A stretch of 64,000 nucleotides of DNA from Streptomyces sp. NBC_01142 (GTDB lineage: Bacteria; Actinomycetota; Actinomycetes; Streptomycetales; Streptomycetaceae). The notes under the pieces were generated by a model. It was not told the DNA's origin and did no database searches. It saw nothing but the letters and a program-made list of their open reading frames with translations. The stretch is from contig NZ_JAPEOR010000002.1 of assembly GCF_026341125.1 (NCBI RefSeq), forward strand, positions 1,550,001-1,614,000. Reading direction: 5' to 3'. Both the position numbers and the translations under genes were made by a program. Positions 1 through 7,899 of this stretch are shown here, in pieces. Numbering within the stretch: the stretch's first letter is position 1; every line of letters begins with the position of its first letter.

Positions 1-465
1 CGTTCCGGGGAAGAGGCGATGAGGGCCCTGCTGCTGCAGAAGTTCGCGGTGGTGCTGCTGGACGTCCGGATGCCCGGCATGGACGGCTTCGAGACGGCGT
101 CCAGCATCAGGCGGCTCGACCGGACGAAGGACGTCCCGATCATCTTCCTGACCGGGACGGAGGCCGACAGCGGTTATGCGTTCCGGGGGTACGCCACGGG
201 GGCCGCGGACTTTCTGACCAAGCCCTTCGACCCCTGGATACTGCGCGCCAAGGTCAATGTGTTCCTCGATCTGCACCGCAAGAACCGCCAGTTGGAGCGG
301 TTGCTCGCGCAGGATCAAGGGCAGCTCGGCCAGATATCGGCGCGCCTGACCGCGATAGAGAGCGAACTGGGGCGGAGCGGCCCGGACGATGTGCCCGAGG
401 TACGCGGGCAGCTGACCCGGGTGGAGGAGATCCTGAAGGAACTGCAGCGCGGGCGGAGCCAGTAA
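1..465 (+). CDS. Response regulator receiver-domain protein, 5' end outside the window
   Basis: The reading frame is open from the first base and ends at TAA 463-465, so the N-terminus is missing. The visible part is the second half of a CheY-like receiver: the hydrophobic strand with the phospho-acceptor aspartate in VVLLDVRMPGMDGFE, the IIFLTGTE strand, and the conserved lysine in ADFLTKPFDP. The last 60 residues form a charged helix of likely coiled-coil character, with no DNA-binding output domain. It is therefore probably a single-domain regulator or the C-terminal receiver of a larger hybrid protein. A partner histidine kinase is expected upstream but cannot be seen. Confidence 0.9.
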   Translation, partial: RSGEEAMRALLLQKFAVVLLDVRMPGMDGFETASSIRRLDRTKDVPIIFLTGTEADSGYAFRGYATGAADFLTKPFDPWILRAKVNVFLDLHRKNRQLERLLAQDQGQLGQISARLTAIESELGRSGPDDVPEVRGQLTRVEEILKELQRGRSQ

Positions 466-472
466 GGGCTCT

Positions 473-512
473 CATCGCCGACGGAACTTGGTTTCCAGCC
501 TCGTCGGCGATG
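473..512 (+). terminator. Hairpin terminator after the response regulator
   Basis: Arms 473-482 and 503-512 are perfect inverted repeats and lie directly behind the stop at 465. There is no T-tract, which is usual for Streptomyces terminators. Confidence 0.6.
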
Positions 513-659
513 GAGAAGCAGGGGCCGGAGCGAGCCCCGGGCCGGGGGAAGGGGCGGGGTGAGGAAAAGCCCGGCGGGCGCGCCCGCCGGTCAGCCCCTG
601 TGCCTCGCGCCCTCACGCCCTGACGCTCGCCCCTGCACCTCACGCCCTCACGCCCGCCC

Positions 660-2549
660 CTACGCCTCGCGGGAGCCCGCGTACATCCCCTCGATCAGAT
701 CCTTGTACTCGCGCTCGACGACCGGCCTCTTCAGCTTGAGGCTGGGCGTCAGCTCACCGTGCTCGATGTCCAGGTCTCGCGGCAGCAGGCGGAACTTCTT
801 GATGGTCTGCCAGCGCTGCAGGCCCTCGTTGAGCCGCTTCACATAGCCCTCGACGAGCTCCTCGGCCTGCCGGGAGGCCACCACCTCGGCGTACGGCTTG
901 CCGTCCAGACCGTTCTCCTTGGCCCAGGCGAGGATGGTGGGCTCGTCCAGCGCGATCAGAGCGGTGCAGAAGTTACGGTCCGCGCCGTGCACCAGGATGT
1001 TGGAGACGAAGGGGCACACCGCCTTGAACTGCCCCTCGACCTCGGCCGGCGCGATGTACTTGCCACCGGAGGTCTTGATCAGGTCCTTCTTGCGGTCCGT
1101 GATCCGCAGATAGCCGTCCGCGGACAGCTCTCCGATGTCCCCGGTGTGGAACCAGCCGTCGGACTCGAGGACTTCGGCGGTCTTCTCGGGCAGGTTGTGG
1201 TAGCCCTCCATGATGCCGGGCGAGCGCAGCAGGATCTCGCCGTCGTCCGCGATGCGCACCTCGGTGCCGGGCAGCGGCTTGCCGACCGTGCCGGTGCGGT
1301 ACGCCTCACCCGGGTTGATGAAGCTGGCCGCGCTCGACTCGGTGAGTCCGTATCCCTCGAGGATGTGGATCCCGGCGCCGGCGAAGAAGTAGCCGATCTC
1401 GGGCGAGAGCGCGGCGGACCCGGAGACCGCGGCGCGCAGCCGCCCACCGAAGGCCTCGCGCAGCTTGGAGTAGACGAGCGCGTCGGCGACCTTGTGCTTG
1501 GCGGTCAGCCCGAAGGGAGCGGAAGACTGGCCCGTACGGCGGAAGTTGTCCTGCGCCGCCTTGGCGTACTCGCGCGAGATTCCGGCCGCCCACTGGAAGA
1601 TCTTGTACTTGGCGCCGCCGCCGGCCCGCGCCTTGGCCGCGACTCCGTTGTAGACCTTCTCGAAAATGCGCGGCACGGCGGCCATGTACGTCGGCTGCAC
1701 AATCGGCAGATTCTCGATGATCTTGTCGACCCGGCCGTCCACGGCGGTGACATGCCCGACCTCGATCTGCCCGGAGGTCAGCACCTTGCCGAAGACGTGC
1801 GCCAGCGGCAGCCAGAGGTACTGCACATCCTCCGTGGTGACCAGGCCGGTCGCGGCGATGGCCTTCGCCATGTACGACCAGTTGTCGTGCGGCAGCCGCA
1901 CACCCTTGGGCCGGCCGGTGGTGCCCGAGGTGTAGATGAGGGTCGCCAGCTGGTCGGCGGTGATCGCCTTGACCCGCTCCTTGACGGCACCCGGGTGCTT
2001 GTCGAGGTACTGCGCGCCGCGCGCCTCCAGGTCGGCGAGCGAGAGCACCCATCCCTCGGGGTCGCTCTCGTCCGGCTGCACGTCGGCCGCGTCGATCACC
2101 ACGACATGCTTCAGGTCCGGCAGCTCGGCCCGTCGCTCACGCGCCTTGGCCAGCTGGGAGGCGTCCTCGGCGATCAGGACCCGGCTCTCGGAGTCGGAGA
2201 GGATGTACGACGACTCCTCGGCGTTGGTGGACGGGTAGATCGTCGTGGTCGCACCGCCGGCGCACATCACGCCGAGGTCGGCGAGGATCCACTCGACCCG
2301 CGTGGAGGAGGCGAGAGCGACCCGGTCCTCGGGTTGCAGGCCGAGATCGATCAGGCCGGCCGCGATGGCGTAGACCCGCTCGGCTGCCTGTCCCCAGCTC
2401 AGCGACTTCCAGTCGTCGGGCCCCTGGCCGGACGCGGGGGCCACCGGATAACGGTAGGCCTCGGCATCCGGCGTGGCCGCGACGCGCTCGGTGAAGAGGG
2501 TCGCCACGGAGGGCGGTCGGTTCTCGATCAGGGTCTGTGTGTCGCTCAC
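660..2549 (-). CDS. Long-chain fatty-acid--CoA ligase (AMP-binding family)
   Basis: A 629-residue adenylate-forming enzyme expected to activate long-chain fatty acids to acyl-CoA through an acyl-AMP intermediate. The P-loop-like signature LIYTSGTTGRPKG lies near residue 205, the YGLTES motif near 400, WFHTGD near 465, and the hinge region ITDRKKDLIKTSGGKYIAP follows, all in the order expected for FadD-type ligases. The GTG start has a strong GGAGG nine bases upstream. It is monocistronic, in the same direction as lepA but separated from it by about 280 bases with a strong terminator. Exact chain-length preference cannot be read from the sequence. Confidence 0.93.
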   Translation of the reverse strand: MSDTQTLIENRPPSVATLFTERVAATPDAEAYRYPVAPASGQGPDDWKSLSWGQAAERVYAIAAGLIDLGLQPEDRVALASSTRVEWILADLGVMCAGGATTTIYPSTNAEESSYILSDSESRVLIAEDASQLAKARERRAELPDLKHVVVIDAADVQPDESDPEGWVLSLADLEARGAQYLDKHPGAVKERVKAITADQLATLIYTSGTTGRPKGVRLPHDNWSYMAKAIAATGLVTTEDVQYLWLPLAHVFGKVLTSGQIEVGHVTAVDGRVDKIIENLPIVQPTYMAAVPRIFEKVYNGVAAKARAGGGAKYKIFQWAAGISREYAKAAQDNFRRTGQSSAPFGLTAKHKVADALVYSKLREAFGGRLRAAVSGSAALSPEIGYFFAGAGIHILEGYGLTESSAASFINPGEAYRTGTVGKPLPGTEVRIADDGEILLRSPGIMEGYHNLPEKTAEVLESDGWFHTGDIGELSADGYLRITDRKKDLIKTSGGKYIAPAEVEGQFKAVCPFVSNILVHGADRNFCTALIALDEPTILAWAKENGLDGKPYAEVVASRQAEELVEGYVKRLNEGLQRWQTIKKFRLLPRDLDIEHGELTPSLKLKRPVVEREYKDLIEGMYAGSREA

Positions 2550-2773
2550 GACGTCCTCCGGGCCTGCGGCAGTACTGCACGACTGGCTGGTTGTTTAACT
2601 GGCGAGTAACCATCGAGCCGTGATCAGGGTAGAGCGCCCGGGACCTGCGCGTAAGAGTCTGCGGGCTGCCGCTTCATAACGAACGGGACGCCGTCCCGAA
2701 CGGTGAAGCCACCGGTGGGTGTATCGCACAATTATCGGACAGTGCCTCCACACGAAATCCGCAAGCACACAGA

Positions 2774-2804
2774 AAGCGCCCGCCCGGAGACCGGGCGGGC
2801 GCTT
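2774..2804 (-). terminator. Terminator downstream of lepA
   Basis: Perfect 14-bp GC-rich inverted repeat (2774-2787 with 2791-2804, 3-base loop), read on the minus strand after the lepA stop and followed there by a short T-rich stretch. Confidence 0.8.
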
Positions 2805-2828
2805 CCGCGGAGCATGCGGACGGCTCGG

Positions 2829-4694
2829 CTACTTCTTGGCCTTGCCGCTGTCGTCGCTGGACAGCACCGCGATGAAGGCCTCCTGCGGGACCTCCACGCT
2901 GCCGACCATCTTCATCCGCTTCTTGCCTTCCTTCTGCTTCTCGAGCAGCTTCCGCTTACGGGAGATGTCACCGCCGTAGCACTTGGCGAGGACGTCCTTG
3001 CGGATGGCGCGGATGGTCTCGCGGGCGATGACGCGGGAGCCGATGGCCGCCTGGATGGGCACCTCGAACGCCTGCCGCGGGATGAGCTCGCGCAGCTTGG
3101 CGACGAGCCGTACGCCGTACGCGTAGGCGGCGTCCTTGTGCGTGATGGCGGAGAAGGCGTCGACCTTGTCGCCGTGCAGCAGGATGTCGACCTTGACCAG
3201 GCTGGAGGCCTGCTCGCCGGTGGGCTCGTAGTCCAGGGAGGCGTAACCGCGGGTCTTGGACTTCAGCTGGTCGAAGAAGTCGAAGACGATCTCGGCGAGG
3301 GGGAGGGTGTAGCGGATCTCCACCCGGTCCTCGGAGAGGTAGTCCATGCCGAGGAGGGTGCCGCGGCGGGTCTGGCAGAGCTCCATGATCGAGCCGATGA
3401 ACTCGCTGGGAGCGAGGATCGTGGCCCGCACGACCGGCTCGTGGACCTTGTCGATCTTGCCTTCGGGGAACTCGCTCGGGTTGGTGACCGTGTGCTCGGC
3501 GCCGTCCTCCATGGTCACGCGGTAGACCACGTTGGGGGCGGTGGCGATCAGATCGAGCCCGAACTCGCGCTCCAGCCGCTCGCGAATGACGTCCAGGTGC
3601 AGCAGCCCCAGGAAGCCGACACGGAAGCCGAAGCCGAGGGCCGCGGAGGTCTCCGGCTCGTAGACCAGCGCGGCGTCGTTGAGCTGCAGCTTGTCCAGGG
3701 CGTCGCGCAGCTCGGGGTAGTCCGAGCCGTCCAGCGGATAGAGGCCGGAGAACACCATCGGCTTGGGGTCCTTGTAGCCGCCCAGTGCCTCGGTGGCGCC
3801 CTTGTGCAGGGAGGTGATCGTGTCACCGACCTTGGACTGACGGACGTCCTTCACGCCGGTGATGATGTAGCCCACCTCGCCGACGCCGATTCCGTCGGCC
3901 GGGGTCATCTCCGGCGACGAGACACCGATCTCCAGCAGCTCGTGCGTGGCGCCGGTGGACATCATCCGGATGCGCTCGCGCTTGTTGAGCTGCCCGTCGA
4001 CGACACGCACGTACGTCACGACACCGCGGTACGAGTCGTAGACCGAGTCGAAGATCATCGCGCGGGCGGGCGCGTCGGCGACGCCGACCGGGGCGGGGAC
4101 GTCGCGGACCACACGGTCCAGCAGGGCCTCCACGCCGACGCCGGTCTTGGCCGACACCTTGAGGACGTCCTCCGGCTGGCAGCCGATGAGGTTGGCGAGC
4201 TCCTCGGAGAACTTCTCCGGCTGCGCGGCCGGCAGGTCGATCTTGTTGAGGACCGGGACGATGGTGAGGTCGTTCTCCATCGCCAGGTAGAGGTTGGCGA
4301 GGGTCTGCGCCTCGATGCCCTGCGCGGCGTCGACCAGGAGGACCGTGCCCTCGCAGGCCGCGAGCGAACGGGAGACCTCATAGGTGAAGTCCACGTGGCC
4401 CGGGGTGTCGATCATGTTGAGGATGTGGGTCTTGTCGTGACCCTCACCCTCGGTGGGCGCCCAGGGAAGACGGACCGCCTGGGACTTGATCGTGATGCCG
4501 CGCTCGCGCTCGATGTCCATCCGGTCGAGGTACTGAGCGCGCATCTGCCGCTGATCGACCACCCCGGTCAGCTGGAGCATCCGGTCGGCAAGGGTCGACT
4601 TGCCGTGGTCGATGTGGGCGATGATGCAGAAGTTGCGGATCAGCGCCGGGTCGGTACGGCTCGGCTCGGGCACGTGGCTGGGGATCGCGGGCAC
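2829..4694 (-). CDS. lepA: Elongation factor 4 (LepA), ribosomal back-translocase GTPase
   Basis: A 621-residue translational GTPase that acts on paused ribosomes. G1 is [15 protein letters not shown] near residue 22, G3 is [15 protein letters not shown] near 90, and G4 is NKIDLP near 146; the LepA-specific C-terminal domain is full length. The open frame runs further upstream to 4877, but the GTG at 4694 is chosen because AGGACC lies just before it and the resulting N-terminus and length match the family. It is divergent from rpsT, an arrangement common in actinobacteria. Confidence 0.96.
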   Translation of the reverse strand: MPAIPSHVPEPSRTDPALIRNFCIIAHIDHGKSTLADRMLQLTGVVDQRQMRAQYLDRMDIERERGITIKSQAVRLPWAPTEGEGHDKTHILNMIDTPGHVDFTYEVSRSLAACEGTVLLVDAAQGIEAQTLANLYLAMENDLTIVPVLNKIDLPAAQPEKFSEELANLIGCQPEDVLKVSAKTGVGVEALLDRVVRDVPAPVGVADAPARAMIFDSVYDSYRGVVTYVRVVDGQLNKRERIRMMSTGATHELLEIGVSSPEMTPADGIGVGEVGYIITGVKDVRQSKVGDTITSLHKGATEALGGYKDPKPMVFSGLYPLDGSDYPELRDALDKLQLNDAALVYEPETSAALGFGFRVGFLGLLHLDVIRERLEREFGLDLIATAPNVVYRVTMEDGAEHTVTNPSEFPEGKIDKVHEPVVRATILAPSEFIGSIMELCQTRRGTLLGMDYLSEDRVEIRYTLPLAEIVFDFFDQLKSKTRGYASLDYEPTGEQASSLVKVDILLHGDKVDAFSAITHKDAAYAYGVRLVAKLRELIPRQAFEVPIQAAIGSRVIARETIRAIRKDVLAKCYGGDISRKRKLLEKQKEGKKRMKMVGSVEVPQEAFIAVLSSDDSGKAKK

Positions 4695-4801
4695 GCAGGG
4701 TCCTGATTCTTGGAGACGCCGGGTCGGTACGGCTCGGCTCGGGTCGATGTCGGATCGATACGTAGGCTCTATCGTCCCACGGGTACGGGACTGCGCTCGG
4801 T

Positions 4802-4831
4802 TTGGGCCGCTCGAGGGGCTACTGGTAGCCT
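4802..4831 (+). promoter_or_regulatory. Candidate sigma-70-type promoter for rpsT
   Basis: TTGGGC (4802-4807) and TAGCCT (4826-4831) are spaced 18 bases apart and lie about 75 bases before rpsT. The -10 fits TANNNT; the -35 is only a partial match. Confidence 0.4.
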
Positions 4832-4905
4832 GGGCAGCTGTGTCTCGTGCCCTCTCATGCGCGAAACGCAACCTCAAAGATCATCGAACCTGAAAAGGCT
4901 CTTTC

Positions 4906-5172
4906 GTGGCGAACATCAAGTCCCAGATCAAGCGGAACAAGACCAACGAGAAGGCGCGCCTGCGTAACAAGGCCGTCAAGTCGTCGGTCAAGACCGCGAT
5001 CCGCAAGGCCCGTGAGGCTGTCGCTTCCGGTGACGTCGAGAAGGCCACTGTGGCCGTCCGTGAGGCGTCGCAGAAGCTCGACAAGGCCGTCTCCAAGGGT
5101 GTCATCCACAAGAACGCCGCCGCCAACAAGAAGTCGGCGCTGGCCATCAAGGTTGGCTCCCTCAAGGGCTGA
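4906..5172 (+). CDS. rpsT: 30S ribosomal protein S20
   Basis: An 88-residue, very lysine-rich protein starting [20 protein letters not shown], the typical bS20 N-terminus. It binds the 5' domain of 16S rRNA during small-subunit assembly. The GTG start follows an AAAAGG ribosome binding site. It is divergent from lepA and is followed by a hairpin terminator shared in space with the convergent holA. Confidence 0.98.
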   Translation: MANIKSQIKRNKTNEKARLRNKAVKSSVKTAIRKAREAVASGDVEKATVAVREASQKLDKAVSKGVIHKNAAANKKSALAIKVGSLKG

Positions 5173-5516
5173 ACCTCTTGAATGTCGCCGGTAAGGACCC
5201 AGCGGGCCCTCTCTCCCGCTCCTGACCGGCACCCCGCGCCGCACACCGAACGCGTTCGCCACGCGGGTGCGGCGCACCCAGTTCTACGGGTTTCCGGGTC
5301 ACATCCCAGACCCCGCCGAAAGCCCCGTCCTCGTCCTTCCCCAGGACACCGGACCGGGGCTTTCGTGCTGCCTGGGGGGACCCGGGGGACGTCGGCCGGG
5401 TAACTCGGGGGCCGCACCCGCCCACGCCCCCGCCCCCGGTTACGGGAAGAGGTGGGCAGGGGGATACGGGAAGGGGTCAGGCAGGGATACGGGAAGGGTC
5501 GGGCGGGGCGAAAGGC
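5173..5516. other. Non-coding gap between rpsT and holA
   Basis: 344 bases between convergent genes. It holds the rpsT terminator at 5317-5365 and, at about 5440-5515, several copies of a GGGATACGGGAAGGG-like purine-rich element. No gene seen. Confidence 0.7.
5317..5365 (+). terminator. Terminator of rpsT
   Basis: Eleven-base arms (5317-5327 and 5355-5365) are perfect complements, with further pairing inside. The left arm begins CGAAAGCCCC and the right arm ends GGGGCTTTCG. Confidence 0.75.
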
Positions 5517-6506
5517 TCAGCTGCGGCCCGTGCGCGCCGCGCGGGCGATCGCCACGACCGCCTTCTCCAGCGCGTACTCCGGATCGTCGCCGCCACCCTT
5601 GACGCCCGCATCCGCCTCGGCAACCGCGCGCAGCGCCACCGCCACCCCGTCCGGGGTCCAGCCGCGCATCTGCTGCCGGACCCGGTCGATCTTCCACGGC
5701 GGCATGCCCAGCTCGCGAGCCAGGTCGGCGGGCCGGCCGCCCCGCGCGGAGGAGAGTTTCCCGATCGCCCGCACGCCCTGGGCCAGGGCGCTGGTGATCA
5801 GAACCGGGGCGACCCCCGTCGACAGCGACCAGCGCAACGCCTCCAGCGCCTCGGCCGCCCTGCCCTCCACCGCACGGTCGGCGACCGTGAAGCTGGAGGC
5901 CTCGGCCCGCCCCGTGTAGTAACGCCCGACGACGGCCTCGTCGATCGTGCCCTCGACGTCCGAGGCGAGCTGCGAGACCGCGCTGGCCAGCTCCCGCAGA
6001 TCACTGCCGATGGAGTCGACCAGGGCCTGGCACGCCTCGGGAGTCGCCGACCTGCCCAGCGCACGGAACTCGGACCGTACGAAGGTCAGCCGCTCCGCGG
6101 GCTTGGTGGTCTTGGGGCAGGCGACCTCGCGGGCGCCTGCCTTGCGGGCAGCGTCCAGCAGGCCCTTGCCCTTCGCACCGCCGGGGTGGAGCAGGACGAG
6201 GGTGATCTCCTCGGCCGGGGCGTCGAGGTAGGCCTTGACGTCCTTGATCGTGTCGGCGGAGAGGTCCTGCGCGTTCCGCACGATGACAACCTTGCGCTCG
6301 GCGAAGAGCGAGGGACTGGTCAGCTCGTCGAGCGTGCCGGGCTGGAGCTGGTCGGAGGTGAGGTCGCGTACGTCGGTGTCGGCGTCGGCGGCCCGGGCGG
6401 CAGCCACGACCTGCTGCACGGCACGGTCGAGGAGCAGGTCCTCCTGGCCCACGGCGAGCGTGACGGGGGCGAGGGGATCGTCGGTCGAGTTCTTCCTGGT
6501 GGCCAT
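5517..6506 (-). CDS. holA: DNA polymerase III subunit delta
   Basis: A 329-residue clamp-loader subunit that opens the beta sliding clamp. The start MATRKNSTDDPLAPVTLAVG is chosen at ATG 6506, although the frame stays open upstream to 7634 with no family-like sequence there. The body shows the delta pattern: LAVGQEDLLLDRAVQQVV at the N-terminus, SPSLFAERKVVIVRNAQDL near residue 75, and the helical C-terminal collar domain with the conserved WKIDRVRQQMRGW. It is convergent with rpsT and divergent from the small gene at 6564. Confidence 0.95.
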   Translation of the reverse strand: MATRKNSTDDPLAPVTLAVGQEDLLLDRAVQQVVAAARAADADTDVRDLTSDQLQPGTLDELTSPSLFAERKVVIVRNAQDLSADTIKDVKAYLDAPAEEITLVLLHPGGAKGKGLLDAARKAGAREVACPKTTKPAERLTFVRSEFRALGRSATPEACQALVDSIGSDLRELASAVSQLASDVEGTIDEAVVGRYYTGRAEASSFTVADRAVEGRAAEALEALRWSLSTGVAPVLITSALAQGVRAIGKLSSARGGRPADLARELGMPPWKIDRVRQQMRGWTPDGVAVALRAVAEADAGVKGGGDDPEYALEKAVVAIARAARTGRS

Positions 6507-6563
6507 CGCGGTCCAGCATCCCACGGGGCACTGACACTCCCGTACGTACCGGAGAATGTGCCC

Positions 6564-6818
6564 GTGAGCGATGTGAGACACGTACTTGTACTGCCCGACC
6601 GCGACGCCGCCGAGGAGGTGGCTCAGGAGCTGGCGGGCCGCTTCGGGGTGGCCGAGGAGCCCCAGCTCGTACGCGATGCGCTGGCCGGCGAGGACGATGC
6701 CGAGGACGCGCAGTGGCTGGTGGTGGTGGAGGACGAGCACCGGCGTCTCGACCCCGCGGCGCTGGACGAGTTCGCCGCGGAGTACGAGGGGTGGCTGGAG
6801 GTGCCCGACACCGCTTAG
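6564..6818 (+). CDS. Small acidic conserved protein of unknown function
   Basis: An 84-residue acidic protein (VSDVRHVLVLPDRDAAEEVA start, ending WLEVPDTA). GTG 6564 is preferred over GTG 6558 because the GGAGA at 6551-6555 is then properly spaced. No catalytic motif is recognised; the fold is probably a small alpha/beta domain. It is divergent from holA (57-base gap). Its TAG stop interlocks with the TAA stop of the convergent acetyltransferase gene, leaving no room for a terminator between them. Confidence 0.7.
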   Translation: MSDVRHVLVLPDRDAAEEVAQELAGRFGVAEEPQLVRDALAGEDDAEDAQWLVVVEDEHRRLDPAALDEFAAEYEGWLEVPDTA

Positions 6819-7594
6819 ATCTCCGTTGGCTCGGGGGTGGGCGGCACGCGGTCGAGCAGCAGCCCGAAGTGGTCGCGGTAGGCCGCCAGGACCGCGGCGT
6901 CGTCGGCCAGCGGCTGCTCCTGGCGCTCGCCGTGCTCGGTGGTGACCAGCTTGCGCCCGCTGAGCGTGATCCGGCCCTCGGGGGTGAGCCGGGAGCAGAC
7001 GACGGACTGGGTGAAGTGCGAGGCGGGCGAGGTGCGGTGCCACCAGGCTCCGGCCGTGAAGTCCGCGAGGGAGCGCGGTCGTGTCTCGAGGCGGAACTGC
7101 GGTTTCCCGTCGCGGTAGACGTCCAGATCCCCGAGCTCGGGACCCTCTGCAATCCGGAACGTACCGGCCGGGTCCTGCTGATCGCCGCGCTCGTCGAAGG
7201 CGAGGGGGTAGTGACTGTGGTCGCCGAAGCCGACGTCGGCCAGCCAGGAATGGGAGGAGTCCGCCGTCTCGACGCGCAGTGCGAGATGGTCGTACGGGAT
7301 GCCGAGCTGTCCTCCCGGACCGAAGACTCGGGCCTGGAGGAGGGTGACGGTGAAGCCGAGGTCGCGCAGCAACGCGGCGAAGGCGCCGTTGAGTTCGTAG
7401 CAGAATCCGCCGCGGCGGGCGTCCACAACCTTGGCGAGGAGCGGCTTCTCCTCCAGCACGATGTCCTCGCCGAGGTGGATGGAGAGGTTCTCGAAGGGAA
7501 CTGTCTGCAAGTGGCGAAGCTGCAGGTCGCGCAGGGCAGCGGCGTCGGTGCGTGCCGGGCGGGTGGCACCGATCCGGCGGAGGTAGGCATCCAT
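6815..7594 (-). CDS. Arylamine N-acetyltransferase
   Basis: A 259-residue member of the NAT family, which transfers acetyl from acetyl-CoA to arylamines and hydrazines. The cysteine-histidine-aspartate triad is visible: RGGFCYELNGAF near residue 66, YDHLALRVE near 106, and WLADVGFGDHSHYPLAF near 120. The family-typical N-terminus MDAYLRRIG at 7594 is used. An upstream ATG at 7630 would add 12 residues and has an AGGA better placed, so the true start is uncertain. It overlaps the preceding convergent gene by its stop codon. Confidence 0.92.
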   Translation of the reverse strand: MDAYLRRIGATRPARTDAAALRDLQLRHLQTVPFENLSIHLGEDIVLEEKPLLAKVVDARRGGFCYELNGAFAALLRDLGFTVTLLQARVFGPGGQLGIPYDHLALRVETADSSHSWLADVGFGDHSHYPLAFDERGDQQDPAGTFRIAEGPELGDLDVYRDGKPQFRLETRPRSLADFTAGAWWHRTSPASHFTQSVVCSRLTPEGRITLSGRKLVTTEHGERQEQPLADDAAVLAAYRDHFGLLLDRVPPTPEPTEI

Positions 7595-7695
7595 GGGAAG
7601 AGTCTCGCGCGGCGGTGGCCCGCAAGCCATGCACCTCTGGTCCTAGACCTTACGACCGAGGCGCCAGGGGCGGGTGCGCCGCCGACGTTCGGATC

Positions 7696-7899
7696 ATGAC
7701 GAATGAGGAGTCGGCGCCGCCGCGCGGCCGGGAACAGCCCAGGCAGAACGTGTCGGCCAGGCGGGAGTTGATGCGGGCCGGCGAGTGGCTCGACGGACGT
7801 CGGGCCGCTGAGAGGCGGCGCGACGACCTCCGTGCCCGGCGCCGGACCGGGACGGGCGTAGAGGTCAGGCTCCGGGCGGGGGCGAGGGGCGAGGCCTAG
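7696..7899 (+). CDS. Possible small arginine-rich protein
   Basis: A 67-residue frame starting MTNEESAPPRGREQ, with very high arginine and glutamate content and no recognised motif. It overlaps the end of comEC on the other strand by a few bases and has no clear ribosome binding site. It may be a chance frame in GC-rich DNA. Confidence 0.25.
   Translation: MTNEESAPPRGREQPRQNVSARRELMRAGEWLDGRRAAERRRDDLRARRRTGTGVEVRLRAGARGEA

Noticed and set aside
759..2609. Long plus-strand open frame opposite the acyl-CoA ligase gene
   Set aside because: High-GC shadow frame; composition is Arg/Gly/Val-rich with no motif, while the minus strand shows a complete FadD-type enzyme.
6507..7634. Upstream extension of holA by 375 codons
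   Set aside because: The added residues lie antisense to the small plus-strand gene and out of frame with the acetyltransferase gene, with low-complexity Arg/Pro content; HolA begins at MATRKNSTDD.
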